Shown: piece by piece, positions 34,801 to 45,640 of the stretch
Numbering within the stretch: position 1 is the stretch's first letter
Layout: the number at the start of each line of letters is the position of its first letter
NCBI RefSeq assembly: GCF_019925205.1
Contig: NC_083566.1
Coordinates: 15,376,001-15,440,000 of the forward strand
Direction: 5' to 3'
Length of the DNA stretch: 64,000 bases
DNA from: Metopolophium dirhodum
Lineage: Eukaryota; Arthropoda; Insecta; Hemiptera; Aphididae
Position numbers and translations under genes: made by a program
The notes under the pieces: model-generated
What the model was told of the DNA's origin: nothing
Seen by the model: only the letters and a program-made list of their open reading frames with translations
Databases searched by the model: none

Positions 34801-37800
34801 TTGAGTTGCATTATCGTGGATTGGAATATTTTTTGTTTTTTCTATTCTGGTTTCATTTTTGTTTTTGACAAATACAATTTAATATAGTCAGTGTTTCGGT
34901 TAATAATACCAAAACATTTTGAATCAAAGAATTAAAAATACTACAATTATTAAAAAAACTATATTAAAAGAACCGGTATTTTTTTTAATTTAATAAGTAG
35001 TTTGGTACAATAAGGACAAAAATGATGTATACTTACATATTTTTATAAAAGACAAATTATTTTTAATTAATTTTATTATTAAAATATAGTTACTTAACTA
35101 TAATCATATCAGTGATATATTTAAGAAATAACTCAATTTACAAACGTCATACACAAAACAGTTTAGAATACAATTTGAATAAATTAAATCGTTAAATATT
35201 ATATTATGTAGATATTCTTAACATCTACTTACATCATATTGAAATATTGTTTATCTATTGTTATAACATAATAGAATAACGGAATTCGGCAATATGATTG
35301 TTATAATAGTACCTATTTTAGTTTTATATAGAGTATTAATTTTAAACTGTTCATTTGGACCGGTAAACTGGTTTAATAAATGTTCTCTATTCTCTAAATG
35401 ACTAAATGTTAGTCAAGTTCGTGGTTCGATTTTGATGTAACAACCATCAACTAATTTAAGTGTCATTAAAAACATTAATCTTAAGTCTTCTGGTGTAGGA
35501 CATCTGTCAGACGGGGAAAATTTTATTTTTCTCACTAGAGTGGAAATTACAGTTTTTATTTGAAGCATAGCATATTTGATTCCGATACAGTTTCTAAGCC
35601 CCGCACCGAATGGAATGTATGCATACGAATGTCGACTACTACAAGCGTCGGGCAAGAAGTTGTCCGGGTTAAACTTTTCTGAATCGGTGTAATACAATGG
35701 ACTTGATTGTACAAATATTGGGCAAATAATTAACGCAGCACCTTGAAATTTGTAATTCACATATTTTTAGTACACCGTAAATTTATGTTTGTTTTAAAAT
35801 TACCAGCTGGGCACATATATTCTCCTATTTTCATATCTTCATCTAATCTTCTGCCAAGAAATGGCAACGGAGGGAAAAGTCGCAATGTCTCTTTGATTAC
35901 CATTTCGACGTATTTCATTTGTTGAAAATCTTTATAAGTAGGTGGTCCATTACGATCTTCGTTCACAAATATCGATTGTAACTCCTCAAATACCTGCAAC
36001 TTAATTAAATTAATTACTTTTAATTAACTATACAATATACATTTATACGTAATGTAAATATCTATTAGTAAAATATAATTTGTGCCTTGTTTTGTACGTC
36101 CTGATGATGAGCTAACATGAAAATAGTACAAGTAATCGCCATAGCAGTTGTTTCTTGTCCTCCTGAAATATGATTAATATTATTTCGAGTAATTATATTT
36201 TAGCTTATAAATTATAATATTTATAGAAAATCTTGTAACAAATCCTCTTGAAGTATCATGTTTACAAATTAAAGATGTGTACTGTACTTATTTATATATA
36301 TATCATATATGGGGGTCGGAGTGGCCGAGCGGACTACGGCATAGGTTCCGACGCGTACCGTCGCCGGTTCGAATCTCGACCACGGGCGGCTTTTCTCTCT
36401 GGGCAGGCAACTGTCTTTATTGATTCAATTAATTAAATAATAGTGGTGATAACAAGTGGAGAACGAGCATTTATAAGAAGTTGAATATCAGGATAGGGTA
36501 ACCTAAGAAAGACCATTGAAATGGGTGGTTCTATATGGAAATAATAATGATGGGCAATGAAAGAGAATATGTATATTATTCAAAATAATAATTATTTTTA
36601 TTCGATATTGAAGAGAGCAAAATGGGTGTGGAGAATTAAGATAAAGAATTTTATTTTATTTTAAATATGTCTGGATGTTTTCTTTGGAACGATACTAAGT
36701 GGGATATTAGACGAAATATTTTAATGTTTTTTGATATTTACCAATCATAACTGTTACAATTTCGTCTCGTATTTGTTCATGGTCCATTTTATGAGAGCTT
36801 CCTAAAAGAATTTCTAAAACGGTTTTTGATTTTTGGCAACAGTCTTCATTATCTCTTTCTATTTTTTTCTCACTGTTATTTATATTTTGGGATAATTCAA
36901 TGATTTTTTGTTTTATTATTTCATCTGTCAATTTGTTAATGATTTTTTGACTTCGATCGTGTTCACGTTTCACCGATGAAAATCGGAATAATGTATTGTT
37001 TAAGTACCATGGGTGTGTAACTCTATACTCCCATGCCTAAAATAAGCGGTAAATTATTAAAAGATGTGAACTTATTAATATGATCATATGAACAACTGAA
37101 TAAGTATCTCACAAAATATGATAGCATACATGCATTGCAGTTTGTAAATGTTCAACAAATTGATTGCAGCCTCCTGTTTGAGCATTAAATGTTACACCTA
37201 AAGCTGTTTTTCCGATCATTTCCATTGTGGCCATACTAACAGGACCACTAATATTACATTCATTTGATTTCAGGACACATTTTTCTTGAAGTATTTCGGC
37301 AAGCACGTTTGCTTCTTGGTAAAATATTGGTATAAATGATTTTGTAGGTGTGAAATTCAAACCTTTAATTACCATTTTTCTAAAATAATATAGATAAAAT
37401 ATATATTATTTTCTGCCACATATAACTTAGAATAACATAATTAAACGCTATTTTTAGTTAATTAGAAAATTAAACTATTATATAGTATTTTAAATATTTT
37501 TATAATTTACCTGTTATTTTTCCATTTTCCAATATCGTCAATGGAAAATATTCCTTGTCCCATGATAGACTCTTGTAAAACCATATAATCCTTGGATTTT
37601 CTTAAAAATTTTGGATTGCTAAGAATTAATTCTATATCTTGATGTCGCGTAAGTACAATATATAAATTATTAAAAAGCCAGAATTTAACTATATGTTTCT
37701 CATATCTAAAACAGTTTTTAAAAAAATATCTAAAAATTATATACACAGTACATTTGCTTGCCAATTAAAGTATTTTTATTTTTTAGTTTTTGGTTTTTAA

Positions 37801-40800
37801 TTTTTTAGTTTTGGTAATTTTGGTATGCATAAATATACCTATATAACATTTTATATTTGTAATTTCATATTGACGGTACAATATAGGCTTTATAGAGTAT
37901 GATAATTAATAAGTATAAAAATGAATGAATAAATTATGTTTAATAAAACTGAATATATTAAAACTAGAATATATATATTATTAAATTTTTAAACTTACAT
38001 TCGGTATTCCCTTAATATATTTTTGATTAATTTTTCTGGCCCTTGTAAGAACAGTGGTAACATACCAACAAGAAACCATCCATTTGGCCCAGGTATTCGA
38101 TTCGCTAATATTCTATTCTTTCTGCCTTTAAGTATTAATATCACTATAGTTATTACCAGTATAGAAGAAAGCATCGTAAAAGTTAGATACTCCATATTTT
38201 ATCGATATTCAACCTGCAAATACATTTTAATTTTTTTTAAATAATATTTTAATTGTAATAATACCATATATTTTTATCTATAAGATTTAGTTTAGATACC
38301 TACCTTCAAAAACAGTTAATAAATTATTAAAATATTAATTTTTTTCAAATAATTATAATGTCTTAAAAATATCATATTATTTTAAGGCATTTAAATACAA
38401 TTAAGTGTGTATGTTCTGTCTAACTATTAAATATGTTCAGTTTTTTTTTTTTATTAAAATAAAAAATTTACAATCTGTAGCAAAATTTGTACTATCAGCA
38501 AATAGGATAAATATGATGGAGAGTATTTACATGATAATATATTATTATGAAAAGGGAGGGTGTCCAGTAAAAGAACTCTAAAGCGGTATTTTGATTAGGG
38601 ATTTAGTAAATAAAATAATGTTAACTAATAAAATATTATATTATTTTATTATGATGGATATTCCAAATTTTTAATTAAGTTATGTATCATTTGGCAAAAA
38701 CAAGTGGTAAATAAATTTAGCTACCTAAGAAGTTAGTTTAAGAGGACGTCGCGACCGCATATTATGTTGTCTCCGTTTTACACACGTAAATTAACGTCAA
38801 ATTTTCGTTCATCAGTTTCAATATAGTCTGCGGTTAGTTTTGATATTAGAATAAATTGACCTTTTATCAAACTTTTAAGTAAGAATATTATATGTGTTTT
38901 TTCGTTAGTTTTTTACGATATTTTAATTTTTAAGTGAGTTATGAGTATAAAATATTTGAAAATACTCATAGTAAAATACTCACTGAAAAATTAAAATATT
39001 GTAAAAAACTAACGAGAGAACGCAGATAATGTTCTTACCTTATTGTTTTATAATAGGTCAATTCACTTTAATATCAAAGCTAACAGCACACTATTGAAAT
39101 TGGTGAGCGAACATTTGCTTTATCGTATATACGTGTGTAAGACGGAGACAATATATATTATACGGTACGACGTCCTTTTATTAAATTAATGTGTGAACTA
39201 GAGATTAACTAGGTAATACATTTACATGTTCTTTTAGTTACTTATTGAAGAAATTAAGTTTGGTTAAATTGTGTTTTACACTTACGCATAATACAACGCA
39301 TATACGTATATACGCATTTCTAGTACTTACATATAAACATATAACCAATTTACAAACGTCTTGACAAATAAGAATATAGCTAAATGGTACCTAAAAATTA
39401 TAACAAAGTTTAACGGAGACGTAAAAACTAATAAAACTAAAAAGCTCCAATGAACTATATATTCTGATATCTGGACACTTTCTGTTCTGCTTGAATATTG
39501 TGTCGTAGTAAGAATAGTATAACAGTATATTATAGTAATCGAAAAGAAACTCGTCGTTTAGATAGGCTATACCAATAAATAATAATATTCTACTTGGGTA
39601 ACTCATGATTTTGCTTCTGTTGCTAATTTTTGTCTGTTTTTGATGATATTATGTTTGTATGTCTACGTGACCTTAATATCATATATTTCAACAGTTGAAA
39701 CATTATATTATTATATTACTGTGTCAGCATTATTCATTTAATTTACCAAATATCGAACTATTTAACATATAATGATGCTTGCCACTTGGGGACCTGCCTC
39801 AAAGAATCTTATTAAAATTTAACAAACACAAGTAATATTTAAAATTGAAATTTAATATTTTTTAAATTAATAATATCTATGCCTCCTGTTTTATCAGAAA
39901 CACGACACTACATAACAGCTTCCAGATTCCTATCATAAAAAATTATATTAAAATATTATGAAATAATTTTCAAGTATTAACTTACTGTAAATAAATTATC
40001 ATTTATCATCTATTGACTATCTGAACGTCCTCAACACGAGGGCAGGGCTTATATTTTCGGCTGCTCAAGGAAAATTTAATTTAAGCTGTCCCTATTTTAT
40101 AGTTAATTTTTTAGGGGGAGGATGGTATAAAAAAATAAATATTAAAACAAATGTGATGAAACAGTACAACCAGTAAAATTGTATAACCAACATTATACAC
40201 TATCATACATTCAAAAATATTAAATAAATACGTTTTACATTGAAAAATACAAATACAATATCAAATTATTTATTATTAATAATAGTATTGTTTATATTTT
40301 TAAAGTTTTCAAACAAATTATGTTTTTCATAGACATTAAATACATTGGTCTTTACATCAACACTTTTAACAATGTTTTATCTACCTAATAATAACATAAA
40401 TCTTAGCTTAACTTAACTTAAATTTATTCAACTTAATCGGTTCGTGTCATATTATATGGATAGGTACCTCCGTCGAGGTGATATCGCTGCACAATAACGT
40501 TGAGCGCGTAAAAGTGGTCGTCAAACGTTACGAATCTGGCCTGATGTGGACGGACGCACGCAGCGGCGGCGTCAACTGGATGACACTGCACCCGGACGTC
40601 GTGGTCAATCGGTTCCCGAGGGACGGGAATGCCGCATTGAAGTTGTGTGGCCACGCTCTAGCTGGACAATCCGAGTTCGACAACCACTACCCGAGGGCGT
40701 ACCCGGCGTGCACCGAAGGTATTCATGCAGAGAGCTTCGTCGCGGATTACTCGCTAACCGCTTGTGTGTCGTTACTGCGGGCATTCGTGGACGGTGGTCA

Positions 40801-43800
40801 TCACACCATGTGCGCCAAAAACGGTCAGGTGAGCGTACCAGGAAAACTGTTTATTTTCGTATTAGCTTAGGTTTATAAATCATAGCTGGGTATACTGATA
40901 ACCGAAATTATTATTAATCGTTACACGTTAAAAATGAATTCCTATTCATAGTATAACTATTTTATTTTTGGTTGACCGTTTTATATCGATGTTGTTTATT
41001 TTGACGATTTGGTTAATTATTTAGTTCATCAATTTTGAGATAATATAATTTTCAAGCATTATTCGTTTTTATTCCATATTATTGTTTGCTGGGTTAGCAC
41101 AAGATCTATCCCACACTATTGTGTCATTTAGAACACGGACTTTTTATAATCTACTGACTATTAATATTATTATTTATAATATTATGTTAATGGTTTTTTC
41201 AGTTTTAAAACATATTTTATTGTTACCAATATTCAAAAATAATTTTAGTTTTGCAGTCATTTAAAGTTATTGGAGCACCCTATCTTATGTGTGGTTTTAG
41301 ACAAATAAGTGGAAGGTACTCATCTACTTCCTGATGTCCGATTACTGTTTTAAATATAAGTATGAGTGTATAAGCTTGTAAATCAAGGTTATATAGGAAA
41401 ATATTTTTAAGTAACACACCTTAAAATTAAAACTATATTTTTTTTAAAAGCAATCAAGTAACCACTTTGCTGTACAGTAGCCAGTAGGTGTTAAGTTTAC
41501 TTCGTCATTGGGTAAGTTACTGTAATGTTTGTGTTAAATTAAAATATTTAAAATAAATTTATAAATAAAAACAATTTGAATTAATTTGCATAGAAATTGA
41601 CTCAGTGGCGTCGGTCGATCCTATGGTTAATGTGTATTGCTTCAGCAATACATACAAAATTTGGTGGGTGGTTGGATGTAAGATGTTTATTTATAATACA
41701 ATGACCAATATTAGTGTAACATAATTAAAAATAAAACAGTACTAAATACAAGTTTTGAAATAAATCATTTTTAGAAGAAAACGTAGCATTTATAATGTTA
41801 TTTATATTAATTATCCTACTAGTAAATTGTAATCAAAATAATACCTACAGTGTGTGTGGACTTTAATTCTTGCTATTTTAGATTCAGAGCGAAGCAATAC
41901 CAATTTTTGACAAATCCTATTAATTTTTTTGATGTAACACAAAAACGATTGACCGTCGATCCTTTAATTTTTTTTTTGTCAAAATTGTTTTTTATATCAA
42001 CATAATTATATATTGGCATTTAAATATCATAAATATCATCAACAGGTATGTCGCCACACCTTATATGTTTGAAAAAATAACGTTTTTCAAATATTTTTTC
42101 TATTAACGAATTAATCACCATTTAAATAAATAGTGTTGCGCAGTTTGAGGTGTCAAAATAAGCTTCTTCTTTTTAAAACCTAAGTAACAAAAACGTCGTT
42201 TTAAAAACGGTTTTCAATCCCTTTCCTATTTAAAACAAACATTTTTGAACATTTTTTTGGGCAAAATAGTTACTGGACGGTGTCGTAAACTATCTAGCTT
42301 AGTTTTAAATTTTACTCCGAAATCCTTCCATCACAAAATTGTCTCTAAGTGAAATTTGTATTAAAAAGCCATAACATAAACGACGTTTATAAAAACTGTT
42401 TTCAATTCCTTAATAATTGTCTATTATATATATTTTTTCTTTTAAAAAAATGGTTGTTTCAATTAAAAATATTACATTTTTTGTAACAAATTTATAAAAA
42501 AGCGGGTAAGTGGATGTCGCTCTGCTGTACAGTAGGTTACAAGTGAGTCAGTGTATAATGGATTGTATTAAATTTGAATTCAATGATATAATATCATTGT
42601 ATAAGAAAAACGATTCTGAGCGGAGACGGTTTTTATCAGTCTGGATTTTTTAAATTTTTATTAATTATTATAGCCTTTAAGTTAAATTAATATTATAATA
42701 TTATAATAATTTTTTATTCGTTGCTACGGTGATACACAAAGCGTTAGAAATTAAAATTCCATTTTAAGCGGTTTTTCGTAATTTGTCAGTAATTTTTCCC
42801 GTGGAATTAAATAACTATTGAGAAACGCGAAAAATTACCTCTCAAAAGTACCATCTTGATCCAATTTAAAAATCTAAAAGTTAAGGTACTATATGTTGAA
42901 ATCGAAGCACTCCTTCTAGTAGAAATTTGGTGGGTTTTCAGAATTTTTTTCAGCAATACATATTTATTTGAGGATAGCTGTCACTGGAAATTGTATTTCG
43001 GATTCTTTGCGGAGCGATGGAGTGTATAAATGTATTGTATTTACTATGATGTGTATTTTTTTTCTGTCTGTCGTCAACGTTTATTATTGCTTATACATTT
43101 TATGATCAATTTTTTATCCGTTATTTATTTGGTAGGCTTTGACAATTTAATTTTTCTATTTCATGATATCACAGGTTCCTCTTTCGGCACTTAACTTCGC
43201 CGCGATTAAATGTCACCAATACCTAACCGACGGCAGATCGCTAAGGGCGGCTTCGTTTCCAGGGAAGGGCGATGTTTGGGAAAAGTTTTTTGAACATTAC
43301 TACAAGATCGTACACGACCGACGGAAGTTCACAGTGCCGGTAGCGGCCGACGACGAGGAAGCGGCGCTGCGCTACCTGACGACGTTTAGTGGCCAGTTGG
43401 TTGACCAGTTGACAACGGTGAGGCCGCAAACGGCGATGGACGGTTACGAGAACGTGTGGATTGTTAAGCCTACGGTGGCCCTGCAGTGCGGCCGGCCGGT
43501 GATGCTGAATAAGATCAGCGATGTCCTTGACTGTTGCGCGCGCGTAGTTGGTGCCCACCACATCGTTCAGAAGTATATCGAGACACCACTGCTGTGCGAT
43601 AACGTCAAGTCAGACGTGCACACGTGGATCGTGCTCTCGACGCTTGATGGTCGGCTGACTGTGTGGCTGCACCGGACGTGCGCTGTGCAACCGTACACGC
43701 ACGGGTTCTCGCTGCACCCGGGCGCCACCAAGGACGGGCATTTCCATCGGGTCAAGTCAGGTGTACTACACGGGATGCTGCGGCCGACGGCACTGACTTG

Positions 43801-44710
43801 CGGCCTCAATCAGCTCGTCGAGACCATACGGCATGGCAAGAAAACGGGTAAGCAGCAGAAGAAACGGCGGCATCAGCAGCAGAAACAGCAGCTGGCGGTG
43901 AACGACGATGGAGAAGACAACGACGACGATTTATACTTGGCGGTCAAGCGGTCTGTGGGGTCGGCAATGGCCACGGCCGCGACGGCCGGCTCGCTTGACC
44001 TGAGACCCAATTGTTTGGAACTGTTCCGTGGCACGTTCGTCCTGGGTGAAGATACGCGGCCGTGGCTGATCGACATCGTATCGGACGATCCGTGTCTGGA
44101 CACTGACTGTAGCAAGAAATGTGACCGGATGGCGCCATTGGCCGTCGTAGCGCGGAGCGTGGCCCGTGGCGTGGCCAAGATGTTGGTGGACAGTGGTCGC
44201 GGTCGGGCCACCCGGATAGGCATGTTTGACATGGTGCACGAGTGTTCGATGCCAGTCGGCGCTGTTCCGTACGCGCCGCGACCATTCGCCGAGTCCGCGC
44301 CCACATCCGCCGCGTACAAGTTGCTGGCCAGCAGGATCGATCGACCGCGCAGCCACGTGTCCACACAAGCTTCGCGCAGTCACGCCCGTCACCATCACCA
44401 CTGGTGGGACGACAATTCCATCAGCACGTACGTGCAGACGGTTAGTGTGGACGACGTGCAGGATAAACCTCTAACACCCTCACCGGCGGCCGGTGTGAAG
44501 GTGGAAGCGGTGTCAGTAGACGATGCAGAGCTGTGCTCAGCAGACGATGTGGAGTTTGGGTCGTCCGAAAACCACAACCTTTGCGGCCCACGCAAAACCT
44601 GTCGTTGCTCGAAGCTATTCAAAAAGTGTAAGACGAAAATCTCGTCTGTGCAAAAGATTTGCAAGTCCATCATACGCCGAGACCGCAACAACAACAGTCG
44701 AAAAGCGTGA
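28860..44710 (+). CDS. TTLL3-like protein (tubulin glycylase family), probably catalytically altered
   Basis: TTLL proteins are ATP-grasp enzymes that ligate amino acids to tubulin; the TTLL3/8 branch starts glycine chains on axonemal tubulin. Three exons: 28860-29211, 40464-40828 and 43175-44710. Both introns have GT-AG ends and phases join cleanly, giving 750 residues. TAG directly precedes the ATG in frame, fixing the start. Family features: RKIF...GW near residues 85-105, VVNRFPR and YPRAYP...F..DYSLTA in exon 2, NVWIVKP at about 331-337, IVQKYIETPLL at 368-378, and FVLGEDTRPWLIDI at about 527-539. Deviations from the usual family pattern: SDVHTW where DIRQW is expected, and DIVSDD where EINSSP is expected, so nucleotide- and metal-binding residues seem lost. 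Residues about 459-490 are a Lys/Gln-rich then acidic insertion. The exons are GC-rich. Intron 1 (11,252 bp) holds a transposon and an antisense P450 gene. Confidence 0.85.
29740..30265 (+). repeat. Two 3'-end fragments of a non-LTR retrotransposon-like repeat
   Basis: A phrase recurs twice in the same orientation: near 29770-29840 and near 30100-30165, both reading TCC(A/G)GWGGATTTTCCTAAAAT with flanking similarity (ACATCCA..TTTC, then AACCCTTCTCC or AACCTTCTCC). The second copy continues into AAAATCGGTCCAGCCGTTCA and ends in a short ATATAT tail. That ending is typical of RTE-type LINE or related SINE tails in insects (from memory). No reverse transcriptase coding remains. Both lie in the first intron of the TTLL-like gene. 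Confidence 0.5.
30722..31145 (-). pseudogene. Broken KRBA2-like integrase/CXC protein fragment inside the transposon
   Basis: Read on the minus strand, pieces in different frames line up with the C-terminal part of transposon-derived KRBA2/SCAND3-like proteins. In order they are GEKMMKLSKEKFAQLEI (about 31095-31145), then VTVADVDRARGSPRNILAVV and YKL (about 30990-31085), then STLRGAASNSSVAGPQGYT (about 30835-30905). Last, after a one-base shift, comes a cysteine cluster RCHCKTGCNNKRCAC...CNSKCHG (about 30725-30815), resembling a TSO1/CXC-type zinc-binding motif. At least two frame changes separate them, so it is a decayed gene or one with unrecognised introns. A related cysteine cluster lies at 62937-63090. 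Confidence 0.6.
31741..33574 (-). CDS. DDE transposase of the DD82E transposon (two exons)
   Basis: Cuts and rejoins transposon DNA with a DDE/RNase H-fold domain. Exon 1 is 33515-33574 (20 codons, MDEDCGSINISPMKRNPRGK) ending at AAA|GTAAGA. Exon 2 is 31741-33075 after TTTTTAG and continues in phase as FVGSRQKLMIVNLYK. Together they give 464 residues. The N-terminal part has a helix-turn-helix look (AKEIIKQISEESGIGQRTVS). Catalytic residues: D in YYLDETWVN, D in IVMDNASYH, and E in HCELNPIELAW. I count 82 residues between the second D and the E, far more than the 34-41 of typical Tc1/mariner and matching the DD82E group known as Sailor (recalled). No stop or frameshift interrupts it, so it could be active. 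If splicing is ignored, the exon 2 frame alone starts at an internal ATG at 33054. Confidence 0.85.
33235..33495. repeat. Half copy of foldback family F2 in the transposase intron
   Basis: CCTCAAAAATATTATTCT, GGTGATTTACTCTAAA, GATTCTGCGTAAAT, CTATGTTGCGCATGGGCC and AGTGCGCTGACA appear in the same order as in the right half of the element at 8885-9329. The left arm is not recognisable. It lies within the intron between the two transposase exons (33076-33514). Confidence 0.65.
34119..35412. other. Non-coding DNA between transposon and P450 gene
   Basis: AT-rich intronic DNA of the TTLL-like gene, probably including the 3' flank of the antisense P450. No open frame or repeat with clear ends was recognised. 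Confidence 0.5.
35413..38195 (-). CDS. Cytochrome P450, CYP4 family (copy 1, nested in the TTLL-like intron)
   Basis: Haem monooxygenase of the endoplasmic reticulum; CYP4 enzymes oxidise fatty acids, hormones or foreign compounds, substrate unknown here. Seven exons, right to left: 37999-38195, 37511-37705, 37130-37379, 36742-37036, 36086-36162, 35804-35993 and 35413-35741. Phases join throughout, giving 510 residues. Residues 1-24 form a membrane anchor, followed by a basic stretch (KGRKNR) and a proline-rich hinge (IPGPNG). Helix I motif GGQETT is at about 313-318, helix K ETLR at 373-376 followed by RLFPPLPFLGR, FNPDNFLPD, and haem loop PFGAGLRNCIG with Cys453. Six introns look GT-AG at both ends except intron 5, whose donor is AAG|GCACAA where copy 2 has AAG|GTAAAT; this may weaken splicing. 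The gene lies wholly within intron 1 of the TTLL-like gene, antisense to it. A tRNA-type SINE sits in intron 4. Confidence 0.92.
36312..36400 (+). repeat. tRNA-derived SINE head in a P450 intron
   Basis: Contains an A box (TGGCCGAGCGG) and a B box (GGTTCGAATCT) about 45 bases apart, as in a tRNA gene of the Leu/Ser type. The 5' arm (GTCGGAG) has no matching acceptor strand after the B box and the T stem pairs poorly, so it is not a functional tRNA. An unrelated body follows, as in a tRNA-derived SINE. It is antisense to the P450 gene, in its fourth intron. Confidence 0.6.
38742..39180. mobile_element. TTAA-flanked foldback element, family F1, long copy
   Basis: TTAA at 38738-38741 and 39181-39184. 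The arms of about 200 bp form a nearly complete palindrome, with GAGGACGTCG at the left end and GACGTCC reversed at the right, TTGTCTCCGT inside both, and TCGTTAGTTTTTTAC with its complement nearest the loop. It shares the tract ataggtcaattcact with the shorter relative at 8575-8888. Located in the TTLL-like intron upstream of the P450. Confidence 0.75.
39185..40463. other. Intron sequence before TTLL-like exon 2
   Basis: AT-rich, no gene recognised. It ends in TGGATAG, the 3' splice site used for exon 2 at 40464. Confidence 0.5.
42505..42640 (+). repeat. Dispersed repeat family A copy in TTLL-like intron 2
   Basis: Contains GGGTAAGTGGATGTCGCTCT, the GTACAGTAGGTTACAAG block, the palindrome CAATGATATAATATCATTG and AAGAAAAACGATTCTGAGCG. 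Related repeat sequence covers much of about 41880-43020. A TGA and a small insertion interrupt the short frame that is open in the 49873 copy. Confidence 0.7.
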
Positions 44711-45567
44711 CGAAACTCAGTTTTTGCAGCGACGACCGTTAAATGAGTATGATTATTATTATTACTATTATTATATGTACATATTACTATAATGTGGCTT
44801 TGCAGAATTATCCAGCTAGAGGCAGGATGGACAATATTGAAAATATTGTTTTTTTCGATTATTAATAATGTTTTTGAAAAAAATGTTAGGTTTGTGCGGG
44901 CTGAAAATGTCATGATTTTCGGATCGTCTGCATCGTCTGCTGCCCAACTAGCTGCAGACAGGTCACCGGTTAAACTGAAGTCGCAGTTCATCACGTCGTC
45001 CCACTGGTCGTCTCGGATTTTAAAGAATTTAACTATCAAAAGCAAAACTGATTAGACTGATATCAAGAACCAAGAGCACGATCAATTAAAATTAACACGC
45101 ACATTATAGAAATGTTAAATGCAATTTATTAACAAAGTGTGTAAAAGAACTTTGAAGTCTTTAAAGTTTAACCCAATGTGAATGTACTAATATATAATTT
45201 CTTTACAGTTTACCTACTTCAGTATTTACTCGTAGGTCGGACATCGGTTAGTGATAAACATTATTCGCGCTTTGTTGTTTCAACAAATAATATATTACAG
45301 TTGTGTATGTTATAATTTACACGTCAAAAATCAGTGGTTAATTTCTTCAGATGCCTATTATTCTGTTGAAATAAATAAAAATATACTCATAAATACGAGA
45401 AATAAGAAACAACATTTTATTATTTTTAACAAACGTAAAAAAATATATGAATAATATAATAATTTTACAATAAAGATTAAAATAATCATAAACTAATAAA
45501 TGGTTTTAAATTAAGAAAAAAAACAAGACATGAATTATAACAAAATATAAGAATAATTAATTATTCC
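44711..45567. other. 3' flank of the TTLL-like gene
   Basis: Probable 3' UTR and beyond. A trinucleotide-like ATT run occurs near 44750-44775 and an AATAAA motif near 45470, a possible poly(A) signal. No other gene supported. Confidence 0.4.
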
Positions 45568-45640
45568 CGGATATGTGACCACTGACCACCCGGGTTTTTA
45601 GTTACAAACCCTTGCCACACGTACACACACGTGTACTTAT
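45568..45640 (+). repeat. Partial 5S-derived SINE-like copy
   Basis: CGGATATGTGACCAC followed by AAACCCTTGCCACACGTAC and CGTGTAC matches, with a small internal insertion, the stretch CGGATGGGTGACCAC ... ACCTTGCCAC ... GTACACGTGT at about 51853-51917. Only the middle of the repeat is present. Confidence 0.5.

Noticed and set aside
36312..36400. Functional tRNA gene
   Set aside because: A and B boxes are present but there is no closing acceptor stem and the T stem is poor.
43241..45055. Several long minus-strand and shifted frames
   Set aside because: Shadows of the GC-rich TTLL exon 3; only the plus frame 43175-44710 carries family motifs and joins its neighbours in phase.
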